A stretch of 64,000 nt of DNA from Thiopseudomonas sp964394445 (lineage in GTDB: Bacteria; Pseudomonadota; Gammaproteobacteria; Pseudomonadales; Pseudomonadaceae): contig CAYMXO010000004.1 of the NCBI GenBank assembly GCA_964394445.1, forward strand, positions 29,455 through 93,454, written 5' to 3'. Below the pieces are notes generated by a model. That model worked only from the letters and a program-made list of their open reading frames with translations, did no database searches and was not told the origin of the DNA. This document shows, piece by piece, positions 54,696-62,774 of this stretch (positions are counted from its first letter, which is position 1; each line of letters starts with the position of its first letter). The translations under genes and the position numbers were made by a program.

Positions 54696-55868
54696 CTATT
54701 CATTTGCCCACAGGGAGCCGTACAGCTGCAGCATTTCTTGCTTGTCCGGTACACGCGGATTATTGTTTGGTGAGCCAGAGGCAAACGCCTGCTCACACAT
54801 CGTTTCTACCAGCCGCTCAAACTCGGACCGCTCAGCGCCACACTCAGCCAGTGTTGGCACACACAGCTCCTTATTCAGCGCCTTTAAAAACCGAACCAGC
54901 TTTTCGTTGGCCAGGTCGGTACTGTCATCGTGACCTGCGACGCCCAGCGCACGGGCACAATCGGCGTAGCGCTCCGGGGCCGCTGGAATGGAATACTCGG
55001 TAACCGCAGGCAGCAACATCGCATTGGACAACCCATGCGGAACATGAAAGAACGCGCCTATCGGACGGCTCATCCCGTGCACGAGCGCTACTGACGAGTT
55101 GCAAAATGCGATTCCAGCCAGCGTTGATCCCAGCATCATCGCTTCTCTGGCCGCTTCATTCTGGCCATCATGATAAGCCGCCTGTAGATTGGGCCCAATC
55201 AACCGCAAAGCCGCCAGAGCCTGCTGGTCGCTGTAGGCATTTCGCTTCTGACTGATGTAGGCTTCGATCGCATGCGTCATTGCATCAATCCCCGTATCCG
55301 CCGTGGTGCGCGGCGGCACGGTCATGGTCAGGCCATAATCAACAATCGCCGCCACCGGCATGAAGCCCATACCGACACAGAGCAGCTTTTCGTTGCTCGC
55401 CTCATCGGTAATGATGGTAAATCGGGTTGCCTCCGAGCCCGTTCCGGCCGTGGTCGGGATCGCTACGATCGGCAAACCGCTTTCATTGACCAGTCGGGGA
55501 AATCGATAGTCACTGATCGTGCCGCCATACTTGCTCAAGACGGCAATAGCCTTGGCCGAATCAATCGGACTGCCGCCACCCAGTGCAATGATGCAGTCAT
55601 AATCACCATCACGCACGCAGGCTACGCCCGCCTCGATGGAGCTGTCGGTCGGTTCCGCCACGGTATCCGCAAACACATCCCCGCTGATGCCAGCTGCGTG
55701 CAAAATTGTCTGCAGCTGTCCTGCATAACCCAGCTTGACCATCATGGCATCCGTTACAATAAGCGGCTTGTTTGCTTGCAGTGTCTCCAGGATTATCGGC
55801 AAGCGCTTACAGGCATCACGCCCGACCTCCATGATTCGCGGTAGTACTATGCTGCTTGACATGCTCAT
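54696..55868 (-). CDS. Iron-type (group III) alcohol dehydrogenase
   Basis: A 390-residue NAD(P)-dependent metal alcohol dehydrogenase. It has the cofactor loop GGGSPID (97-103), PTTAGTGSEATRF, and metal ligands Asp195, His199 (DAMTHAIEAY), His264 (LVHGMSRPIG) and His278 (HVPHG), all intact. The substrate is not readable; the adjacent mmsA relic suggests an alcohol or hydroxyacid leading to a semialdehyde and then a CoA ester. It is divergent from the iclR gene and lies between rpsN and rpsH, inside the broken spc operon. Confidence 0.93.
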   Translation of the reverse strand: MSMSSSIVLPRIMEVGRDACKRLPIILETLQANKPLIVTDAMMVKLGYAGQLQTILHAAGISGDVFADTVAEPTDSSIEAGVACVRDGDYDCIIALGGGSPIDSAKAIAVLSKYGGTISDYRFPRLVNESGLPIVAIPTTAGTGSEATRFTIITDEASNEKLLCVGMGFMPVAAIVDYGLTMTVPPRTTADTGIDAMTHAIEAYISQKRNAYSDQQALAALRLIGPNLQAAYHDGQNEAAREAMMLGSTLAGIAFCNSSVALVHGMSRPIGAFFHVPHGLSNAMLLPAVTEYSIPAAPERYADCARALGVAGHDDSTDLANEKLVRFLKALNKELCVPTLAECGAERSEFERLVETMCEQAFASGSPNNNPRVPDKQEMLQLYGSLWANE

Positions 55869-56218
55869 ACCCTCTGCAATTCAAAACCGAACATCGTGCC
55901 ACGACAGGGATTACAACCTGCCGTACATACGGATTGCCAGCAAAGAACGGAGGTTTTCCTCGACTCACCCAGAGCCTGGCTGCAAGTAGCGAAAACCTTG
56001 TAGTCCTGCCTGACGTCTTGCATAAGCGATTGTGATCCGCTTTTCAGCCCTCACCACAACCCACATATCGATACATCTTGTCTCGTTTTACAAGGTTAGC
56101 AAAAGTTAAAAGCAGGTCAAGCATTTTCACTTCGCAGCCTGCATGCTTGCGACTTTTTTACTAGAAAGTAAGGCTGGTATAAGATGCACAACACAGCATA
56201 GATGGGGAAAGGCATTGC
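55869..56218. promoter_or_regulatory. Divergent control region of the dehydrogenase and IclR gene
   Basis: A 350-base spacer. AACCTTGTA (55994-56002) and TACAAGGTT (56089-56097) are an exact 9-base inverted pair about 95 bases apart, and CTTGT-N8-ACAAG (56077-56094) overlaps the second arm. These are candidate IclR operators. A TATAAGAT-like -10 for iclR lies about 40 bases before its ATG. Confidence 0.45.
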
Positions 56219-56989
56219 ATGGACAATAAAAGAAAAAAGGGTTCCAGTGTCGAGCGGGTATTGCAAATCGTCGAAACAGTGGCCCAGTCACCGTACCCTC
56301 TGAGTCCTGGTGACCTGTCCAATCTTCTGGATATTCCCAAACCCAGCGTGCACCGGTTGCTACAGCAACTGCAGCAAACAGGATTTTTACAACTGGATCT
56401 GCAAGGGAAAGTGATTTGCGGCCAGCGCACCCACCAGCTCGCTTTGAGCCTGTGGCAGACCAGCCGATATAAAATGGAACGCAAGGCCGTGCTAGAGCAC
56501 CTGGCAACCGAGATTGGAGAAACTGTTGGCATTGCCGTGCTGCATGAACTGGATATCGTTTATGTCGACAGGGTCATTTCAAACTGGCCGCTGCAGATTT
56601 ACCTGCCCGAAGGTACAAAAGTTCCGGTCTGGGCCAGCGCCAGTGGCAAGGTGCTTTTGGCGCAACTGCCTCCCGAACAGTGCCGGCGCATCGTGGACAA
56701 CCTTTCCATCCACGCTCTGACTACCAACACCCTCACCAATAAAGAGCAGTTTATGCAGGCCATTGATCTGGCCAGAGCATCGCAACTGGGTATTGACAAC
56801 GAAGAGTTCATTCCAGGCATGGTTGCCTGCGCAGTACCAGTTCCGAACGGCGGACAGCCATCCTATGCGACCGTATTCACCCACGGCCCCACCCTGCGCA
56901 ATTCGTTATCGGAAATAGTCAAATATGAGCATTTGCTGCGTACTGCAGCAGACAAACTGGCCGATATCTTCAAAAATCAGACATCCTGA
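56219..56989 (+). CDS. IclR-family transcriptional regulator
   Basis: A 256-residue regulator. The N-terminal winged helix-turn-helix (about 10-72, with SVERVLQIVETVA and IPKPSVHRLLQQLQQTGFLQ) binds DNA; the C-terminal effector domain has GETVGIAVL, VPVWASASGKVLLA and GIDNEEFIPGMVACAVPV. It probably controls the divergent dehydrogenase/mmsA unit. A GGGGAAAGG ribosome site precedes the ATG. It is the only plus-strand gene within the ribosomal region. Confidence 0.94.
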   Translation: MDNKRKKGSSVERVLQIVETVAQSPYPLSPGDLSNLLDIPKPSVHRLLQQLQQTGFLQLDLQGKVICGQRTHQLALSLWQTSRYKMERKAVLEHLATEIGETVGIAVLHELDIVYVDRVISNWPLQIYLPEGTKVPVWASASGKVLLAQLPPEQCRRIVDNLSIHALTTNTLTNKEQFMQAIDLARASQLGIDNEEFIPGMVACAVPVPNGGQPSYATVFTHGPTLRNSLSEIVKYEHLLRTAADKLADIFKNQTS

Positions 56990-57173
56990 GCACGACAAAC
57001 AGCTCCAGCTCCGGTCCTCATGCTTTATACAGGTTTCCACCCTGCCAGGCGCGGGGAAGGCGCATTGCGCGCAGCCACTCTCAAAGCCTGTTGGCAGGCC
57101 TGACTGGTTTTGCATGCCACAAACAAAGCAAGAATTACCTTGGCGCAACCCGTCAGGTTTTCGATACCCAGAA

Positions 57174-57205
57174 ACGAATCAAGCCCCTTTCGGGGCTTGA
57201 TTCGT
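57174..57205. terminator. Hairpin terminator after rpsN
   Basis: A perfect 14-bp stem, ACGAATCAAGCCCC (57174-57187) with GGGGCTTGATTCGT (57192-57205), and a TTTC loop (GAAA on the transcribed minus strand). It lies 11 bases beyond the rpsN stop. The T-tail on the minus strand is short (TTTC). It may also stop iclR transcripts from the other side. 56990-57173 shows nothing else. Confidence 0.75.
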
Positions 57206-57216
57206 ATTCACGCAAA

Positions 57217-57522
57217 TTACCAGCTGGATTTGACCAGACCGGGAATGTCGCCGCGCATGGCTGCTTCACGCAGCTTATTGCGGCCCAGTCCAAATTTGCG
57301 ATAAACGCCGTGTGGTCGGCCAGTTACGCGGCAGCGGTTACGCAGACGGGCTGCGCTCGCATCACGTGGCTGCTTCTGCAGGGCGATTTGTGCCTCCCAG
57401 CGCTCTTCAGGGCTGGAATTAGGATTGGCAATAACCGCTTTCAGGGCAGCACGCTTTTCAGCGTACTTGGCGACCGTTTGCTGACGCTTCAGCTCACGGT
57501 TAATCATGCTTTTTTTGGCCAT
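57217..57522 (-). CDS. rpsN: 30S ribosomal protein S14 (zinc-free form)
   Basis: A 101-residue long S14 with a single cysteine (NRCRVTGRPHGVYRKFGLGR), i.e. the zinc-independent type. It is 10 bases after rplE. Instead of rpsH it is followed by a strong hairpin and a metabolic insertion, so it now ends the S10-spc transcript. Confidence 0.99.
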   Translation of the reverse strand: MAKKSMINRELKRQQTVAKYAEKRAALKAVIANPNSSPEERWEAQIALQKQPRDASAARLRNRCRVTGRPHGVYRKFGLGRNKLREAAMRGDIPGLVKSSW

Positions 57523-57532
57523 TTCCTGTTCC

Positions 57533-58072
57533 TCAATTACGGAAGGGGAATTTGAAGGCGTTCAGCAACGCACGGCCTTCTTCATCGTTACGGGCGGTAG
57601 TGGTCAGAGTAATATCCAAACCACGCAGCGCATCGATCTTGTCGTAATCAATTTCCGGGAAAATGATCTGCTCTTTGACACCCATGCTGTAGTTGCCGCG
57701 GCCATCAAAGGAACGCGGGTTCAGGCCACGGAAGTCACGCACCCGTGGCAGGGAGATGGAGAGCAGGCGATCCAGGAATTCATACATGCGATCGTTACGC
57801 AGTGTTACCTTGACCCCAATCGGCCAGCCGTCACGGATTTTAAAGCCCGCGATGGATTTACGGGAGTAAGTGATTACACCCTTCTGACCGGTGATTTTTT
57901 CCAGGTCAGACAATGCGTTGTCGATAATTTTCTTATCGGTCACCGCCTCGCCCAGACCCATGTTCAGTGTAATTTTGCTTACACGCGGAACTTCCATAAC
58001 GTTGGCCAGCTTCAGCTCTTCTTTCAGCTTTGGCGCCAACTCGTTCCGATAGAGATCTTTCAATCGTGCCAT
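57533..58072 (-). CDS. rplE: 50S ribosomal protein L5
   Basis: A 179-residue 5S rRNA-binding protein, starting MARLKDLYRNELAPKLKEEL and containing PRVRDFRGLNPRSFDGRGNY. In E. coli the S8 repressor site overlaps the start of this gene; that site is not checked here. It is 17 bases after rplX. Confidence 0.99.
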   Translation of the reverse strand: MARLKDLYRNELAPKLKEELKLANVMEVPRVSKITLNMGLGEAVTDKKIIDNALSDLEKITGQKGVITYSRKSIAGFKIRDGWPIGVKVTLRNDRMYEFLDRLLSISLPRVRDFRGLNPRSFDGRGNYSMGVKEQIIFPEIDYDKIDALRGLDITLTTTARNDEEGRALLNAFKFPFRN

Positions 58073-58089
58073 GGTGTTCTACCTAATCC

Positions 58090-58404
58090 TCAAGCTTCGA
58101 CAGCTTTTTGTGTCGACTTGAATACACGAATTTTCTTGCCTTCTTCTACCTTGAAGCCAACGCGGTCTGCCTTGTTGGTCTCCGGGTTGAAAATAGCTAC
58201 GTTGGAAACCTGGATAGGGGCTTCCTTCTCGACGATACCACCCTGTTGTCCGAGCATTGGATTGGGCTTGGCGTGCTTCTTGACGATGTTGACACCAGTC
58301 ACGACTACACGGCCGTCGGCGAGTACTTTCTGTACCTTGCCGCGCTTGCCCTTGTCCTTGCCGGCGATGACGATGATCTCGTCGTTACGACGAATCTTTT
58401 GCAT
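58090..58404 (-). CDS. rplX: 50S ribosomal protein L24
   Basis: A 104-residue assembly-initiating protein with the KOW motif near its start (DEIIVIAGKDKGKRGKVQKV). It is 12 bases after rplN. Confidence 0.99.
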   Translation of the reverse strand: MQKIRRNDEIIVIAGKDKGKRGKVQKVLADGRVVVTGVNIVKKHAKPNPMLGQQGGIVEKEAPIQVSNVAIFNPETNKADRVGFKVEEGKKIRVFKSTQKAVEA

Positions 58405-58416
58405 GACGGCTACTCC

Positions 58417-58785
58417 TTACAACACTTCTGGGGCCAGTGAAACGATTTTCATGAACTTTTCGGTACGCAGCTCACGCGTTACTGGTCCAAAGATACGGGT
58501 GCCCAAGGGCTCCTGCTTGGCATTCAAGATTACGGCGGCATTGCCGTCGAAACGAATGATGGAGCCGTCCGGGCGGCGTACGCCAGAGCGGGTGCGCACC
58601 ACAACTGCAGTCAGCACCTGACCCTTCTTGACACGTCCACGAGGGATCGCCTCTTTTACGGTAACCTTGATGATGTCACCGATACGCGCGTAGCGGCGGT
58701 GTGAACCGCCCAGGACCTTGATGCACATTACGCGACGGGCGCCACTGTTGTCCGCCACATCCAGCATTGATTGAGTCTGAATCAT
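58417..58785 (-). CDS. rplN: 50S ribosomal protein L14
   Basis: A 122-residue protein beginning MIQTQSMLDVADNSGARRVM, an L14 signature. It opens the spc operon in E. coli; here only 21 bases separate it from rpsQ, with no promoter obvious between them. Confidence 0.99.
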   Translation of the reverse strand: MIQTQSMLDVADNSGARRVMCIKVLGGSHRRYARIGDIIKVTVKEAIPRGRVKKGQVLTAVVVRTRSGVRRPDGSIIRFDGNAAVILNAKQEPLGTRIFGPVTRELRTEKFMKIVSLAPEVL

Positions 58786-58806
58786 TTTATTTCTCCGACC
58801 CGGTCC

Positions 58807-59073
58807 TTAAACAACTTCTACGCGCTCGACGATCTCAACCAGCGCCCAGGACTTGGTCTTGGATTGGGGACGGGTTTCACGAATGGTCACCTTGTCGCCA
58901 ATTTTGCACTGATTTTGTTCGTCGTGAGCGTGCAGCTTTGTTGAACGCTTCAGGTACTTGCCGTAGATCGGGTGCTTGACGCGACGCTCGATCAGTACGG
59001 TAATGGTTTTGTCCATCTTGTCGCTGACTACTAGGCCGGTCAGCGTACGGATTGTCTTCTGAGCTTCAGCCAT
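58807..59073 (-). CDS. rpsQ: 30S ribosomal protein S17
   Basis: An 88-residue OB-fold 16S-binding protein, with LTGLVVSDKMDKTITVLIER. It is 2 bases after rpmC and is the last S10-operon gene in the classic order. Confidence 0.99.
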   Translation of the reverse strand: MAEAQKTIRTLTGLVVSDKMDKTITVLIERRVKHPIYGKYLKRSTKLHAHDEQNQCKIGDKVTIRETRPQSKTKSWALVEIVERVEVV

Positions 59074-59075
59074 GA

Positions 59076-59267
59076 TTACTCACCTGCCTTCTGGTTGAGC
59101 ACAGTCTTGACGCGTGCAATATCACGTCTTACCTGGGTCAGCAGGTGAGACTGGTTCAACTGTCCGGTTGCCTTCTGCATGCGCAGATTGAACTGGTCAC
59201 GCAGCAGACCAAGCAATTGCTCGTTCAGCTGCTCTACTGTTTTTTCACGAAGTTCGTTAGCTTTCAT
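59076..59267 (-). CDS. rpmC: 50S ribosomal protein L29
   Basis: A 63-residue protein near the exit tunnel. The ATG at 59267 (MKANELREKTVEQLNEQLLG) overlaps the rplP stop by one base (TGATG); a GTG one codon upstream is less likely. Confidence 0.98.
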   Translation of the reverse strand: MKANELREKTVEQLNEQLLGLLRDQFNLRMQKATGQLNQSHLLTQVRRDIARVKTVLNQKAGE

Positions 59268-59680
59268 CACATCACCGTCCGCTTAACAAAAGTTGTTGCG
59301 ACAGGCAATTTAGCTGCTGCCAGGGCGAAGGCTTCACGCGCCAACTCTTCTGACACACCTTCAATCTCATAAATGACCTTGCCTGGCTGAATCAGGGCTA
59401 CCCAGTATTCAACGGAACCCTTGCCCTTACCCATCCGCACTTCCAGCGGCTTCTTGGTAATTGGCTTGTCCGGGAACACACGGATCCAGATTTTACCGCC
59501 ACGCTTTACGTGACGGGTCAGGGCACGACGGCCTGCTTCAATTTGACGAGCGGTGAGACGACCACGGCCGGTTGCCTTGAGTGCAAACTCGCCGAAGCTC
59601 ACCTTGCTGCCGCGCAGAGCCAGACCACGGTTGTGGCCAGTCATCATCTTGCGGAACTTCGTACGCTTTGGTTGTAGCAT
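59267..59680 (-). CDS. rplP: 50S ribosomal protein L16
   Basis: A 137-residue protein beginning MLQPKRTKFRKMMTGHNRGL. It reaches toward the A-site tRNA elbow. It is 12 bases after rpsC and overlaps rpmC by one base. Confidence 0.99.
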   Translation of the reverse strand: MLQPKRTKFRKMMTGHNRGLALRGSKVSFGEFALKATGRGRLTARQIEAGRRALTRHVKRGGKIWIRVFPDKPITKKPLEVRMGKGKGSVEYWVALIQPGKVIYEIEGVSEELAREAFALAAAKLPVATTFVKRTVM

Positions 59681-59692
59681 TTTGCGTACTCC

Positions 59693-60376
59693 TTAACGTG
59701 CTGCTTTTTTACGGGCAGGGGCTTCTGGCTTGGTTTCTTCGTGGCGGCCACCAATGACCTCACCCTTGAAAATCCAAACCTTGACGCCGATCACACCATA
59801 AGTGGTGTGCGCCTCGTAAGTTGCGTAATCGATATCGGCACGCAGGGTGTGCAGGGGCACACGTCCTTCGCGATACCACTCTGTGCGTGCGATTTCAGCA
59901 CCGCCAAGACGTCCGCTTACCTGGATCTTGATACCCTTGGCACCAATCCGCATGGCATTCTGTACAGCGCGCTTCATGGCGCGGCGGAACATGACACGAC
60001 GCTCGAGTTGCTGGGCAACGTTCTGAGCGACAAGCATACTGTCGAGCTCCGGCTTGCGGATCTCTTCAATATTGATGTGCACTGGCACACCCATTTTCTT
60101 GGTCAGGTCCTGACGCAGCTTTTCAACATCCTCACCCTTCTTGCCGATCACGATACCGGGACGGGCAGTGTGGATGGTAATGCGTGCGGTCTGGGCCGGA
60201 CGAGCAATGTCGACACGGCTTACGGACGCGTTTTTTAGTTTGTCGAGAAGATACGCACGAACTTCCAGGTCGGCATTCAGATAATCAGCATAATCTTTGC
60301 TGTCTGCATACCAAACCGATGCGTGATCTTTGACGATACCCAGGCGAATGCCAATGGGATGTACTTTCTGACCCAT
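59693..60376 (-). CDS. rpsC: 30S ribosomal protein S3
   Basis: A 227-residue protein with a KH domain (IVIGKKGEDVEKLRQDL) and a C-terminal S3 domain. The start at 60376 (MGQKVHPIGIRLGI) is the standard one; the frame is open 28 codons further upstream into rplV. Confidence 0.99.
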   Translation of the reverse strand: MGQKVHPIGIRLGIVKDHASVWYADSKDYADYLNADLEVRAYLLDKLKNASVSRVDIARPAQTARITIHTARPGIVIGKKGEDVEKLRQDLTKKMGVPVHINIEEIRKPELDSMLVAQNVAQQLERRVMFRRAMKRAVQNAMRIGAKGIKIQVSGRLGGAEIARTEWYREGRVPLHTLRADIDYATYEAHTTYGVIGVKVWIFKGEVIGGRHEETKPEAPARKKAAR

Positions 60377-60389
60377 CTGATCAACTCCG

Positions 60390-60722
60390 TTACTGGTCTG
60401 CGACCTTGACAGTGATATGGCAAGACCGCTTGATGATGCGATCAGCGCGGCCTTTGGCACGCGGACGGATACGCTTCATCGAACGCCCTTCGTTAACGAA
60501 AACGGTTGAGACACGCAGGTCGTCAACGTCAGCGCCTTCGTTATGCTCGGCATTGGCAATTGCTGACTCCAGCACTTTCTTGATGAGCTCGGCAGCTTTT
60601 TTGCTGCTGAAGGTCAACAGATTCAGTGCTTCATCAACTTTCTTGCCACGAATCTGGTCGGCAACCAGGCGGGCTTTCTGGGCAGAAATGCGAGCGCCCG
60701 ACAATTTTGCGGAAACTTCCAT
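60390..60722 (-). CDS. rplV: 50S ribosomal protein L22
   Basis: A 110-residue protein whose beta-hairpin lines the exit tunnel (NEGRSMKRIRPRAKGRADRI). Two adjacent ATGs exist (60725, 60722); the second gives MEVSAKLSGARISAQKARL as in relatives. Confidence 0.98.
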   Translation of the reverse strand: MEVSAKLSGARISAQKARLVADQIRGKKVDEALNLLTFSSKKAAELIKKVLESAIANAEHNEGADVDDLRVSTVFVNEGRSMKRIRPRAKGRADRIIKRSCHITVKVADQ

Positions 60723-60733
60723 CATCTTACCCC

Positions 60734-61009
60734 TTAACGCCTGCCTTTCTTGTCTGCTACGTGACCCTTGTAGGTACGTGTCGCAGCAAACTCACCCAGT
60801 TTGTGACCAACCATGTCTTCGCTGACCAGCACGGGGACGTGCTGGCGTCCGTTATGGACAGCGATGGTCAGACCTACCATTTGTGGCAGAATCATTGAAC
60901 GGCGAGACCAGGTTTTAACCGGCTTGCGATCGTTCTTTTCAACTGCAGTCTCAACCTTCTTGAGCAGGTGAAGGTCAATAAAAGGACCTTTCTTAAGAGA
61001 ACGTGACAT
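60734..61009 (-). CDS. rpsS: 30S ribosomal protein S19
   Basis: A 91-residue head protein, starting MSRSLKKGPFIDLHLLKKVE, with the conserved HNGRQHVPVLVSEDMVGHKL. It is 14 bases after rplB. Confidence 0.99.
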   Translation of the reverse strand: MSRSLKKGPFIDLHLLKKVETAVEKNDRKPVKTWSRRSMILPQMVGLTIAVHNGRQHVPVLVSEDMVGHKLGEFAATRTYKGHVADKKGRR

Positions 61010-61023
61010 ATTTTATCCTTTGA

Positions 61024-61845
61024 TTACTTGCGACGACGTACGATCATATTGTTCGTGCGCTTGTTGCTGCGGGTTTTACCACCCTTGGTCGGACGACCCC
61101 ATGGGGTAACCGGGTGACGACCACCCTTGGTACGACCTTCACCACCACCGTGCGGGTGATCAACCGGGTTCATGGCAGCACCACGAACCGATGGTCGGAC
61201 ACCGGCCCAGCGGGAAGCACCAGCCTTGCCCAGCGAGCGCAGAAAGTGCTCGTGGTTGGACACCTCACCCAGGGTTGCGCGGCAATCAACCAGCACCTTG
61301 CGCATCTCGCCGGAGCGCAAACGAATGGTTGCGTAGCTGCCATCACGCGCGACCAGCTGTGCAGAAGCACCTGCGGAGCGGACCATCTGGGCACCCTTGC
61401 CAGGCTTCAGCTCGATGCCGTGAATCACGGAACCGACCGGAATGTTGCGCAGTGGCAGGCTGTTGCCGTTCTTGATCGGCGCATGGGTACCGTTCATCAG
61501 CTGCTCGCCAGCGCTTACGCCCTTGGGAGCAATAATGTAGCGACGCTCACCATCGGCATACTTGAGCAGCGCAATGTGGGCACTGCGGTTTGGATCGTAC
61601 TCGATACGCTCAACGATGGCAGGGATGCCATCCTTGTTGCGACGAAAATCGACAACACGGTAATGCTGCTTGTGACCACCGCCGATGTGGCGGGTGGTTA
61701 TGCGACCATTGTTGTTACGACCGCCTGATTTCGACTTCTTCTCCAGCAGCGGTGCGTAAGGAGCACCTTTGTGCAGCTCCTTGTTGACCACACGAACGAC
61801 GTGACGGCGTCCGGGGGAAGTCGGCTTGCTTTTAACAATTGCCAT
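61024..61845 (-). CDS. rplB: 50S ribosomal protein L2
   Basis: A 273-residue protein essential for subunit joining and the peptidyl-transferase region. PVDHPHGGGEGRTKGGRHPV, holding the conserved histidine, is intact. It is 13 bases after rplW. Confidence 0.99.
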   Translation of the reverse strand: MAIVKSKPTSPGRRHVVRVVNKELHKGAPYAPLLEKKSKSGGRNNNGRITTRHIGGGHKQHYRVVDFRRNKDGIPAIVERIEYDPNRSAHIALLKYADGERRYIIAPKGVSAGEQLMNGTHAPIKNGNSLPLRNIPVGSVIHGIELKPGKGAQMVRSAGASAQLVARDGSYATIRLRSGEMRKVLVDCRATLGEVSNHEHFLRSLGKAGASRWAGVRPSVRGAAMNPVDHPHGGGEGRTKGGRHPVTPWGRPTKGGKTRSNKRTNNMIVRRRK

Positions 61846-61858
61846 CTTGCACCTCTAC

Positions 61859-62158
61859 CTAGTTAGCACTGCTTTCGAAGTCGATATCCTGACCGGGCTC
61901 AAGAGTAATGTAGGCTTTTTTCCAGTCATTACGCTTGCCCATGCCACGCATGGTGCGCTTGGTCTTGCCATTCACCTTGACGGTATTGACATCGGACACT
62001 TTAACTTCAAACAACTGTTCGACAGCTTTTTTAACTTCCAGCTTGGTGGCATTGGTTGCCACTTTAAATACAATCTGGTTCTTGCCATCGGCCAGCACGG
62101 TTGCCTTTTCAGAGATGTGCGGGCCAAGTAGCACCTTGTATACGCGTTCCTGGTTCAT
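61859..62158 (-). CDS. rplW: 50S ribosomal protein L23
   Basis: A 99-residue exit-tunnel protein that docks trigger factor and SRP. It overlaps the end of rplD by 4 bases (ATGA). GPHISEKATVLADGKNQIVF is typical. Confidence 0.99.
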   Translation of the reverse strand: MNQERVYKVLLGPHISEKATVLADGKNQIVFKVATNATKLEVKKAVEQLFEVKVSDVNTVKVNGKTKRTMRGMGKRNDWKKAYITLEPGQDIDFESSAN

Positions 62159-62757
62159 CCCAACATCTCCTCGAACTTCTTGACCGCAGAAACAGTCATC
62201 AGGACTTTTTCGTAGGCGATCAGGCTTACCGGATCAGTGCCCTGCACATCGCGCACGTCTACGTGCGGAATGTTGCGCGCTGCCAGATACAGGTTTTCTT
62301 CAACCGCATCGGAAACAATCAGCACGTCATTCAGGTTCAGACCGTTCAGCTTGCCCAGCAGCTCTTTGGTTTTCGGAGCAGATACAGTCAGCTCCTCAAC
62401 CACCACCAGTCGATCCTGGCGAACCAGCTCGGCAAGGATGGAGCGCATGGCAGCGCGGTACATTTTTTTGTTCAGCTTCTGGGAGTGGTCCTGAGGGCGG
62501 GCAGCAAAGGTCACGCCACCGCTACGCCAGATCGGGCTACGGCTGCTACCGGCGCGGGCTCGGCCAGTACCTTTCTGGCGCCACGGCTTGCGGCCACCAC
62601 CGGATACTTCGGCACGGGTTTTTTGCTTCTTGCTACCCTGACGACCGCCAGCCATGTAAGCAACGACCGCCTGGTGTACCAGGGTTTCGTTGAACTCACC
62701 ACCAAAGGTGCGCTCGCAGACGTCGATCGCCTGGGCACCATTTACATTAATTTGCAT
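62155..62757 (-). CDS. rplD: 50S ribosomal protein L4
   Basis: A 200-residue protein with the tunnel loop (WRQKGTGRARAGSSRSPIWR). In E. coli L4 also represses the S10 operon through a long leader; the leader here is short (about 55 bases), so that control may differ. It is 17 bases after rplC. Confidence 0.99.
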   Translation of the reverse strand: MQINVNGAQAIDVCERTFGGEFNETLVHQAVVAYMAGGRQGSKKQKTRAEVSGGGRKPWRQKGTGRARAGSSRSPIWRSGGVTFAARPQDHSQKLNKKMYRAAMRSILAELVRQDRLVVVEELTVSAPKTKELLGKLNGLNLNDVLIVSDAVEENLYLAARNIPHVDVRDVQGTDPVSLIAYEKVLMTVSAVKKFEEMLG

Positions 62758-62774
62758 TTTGGCAATTCCCCCTG

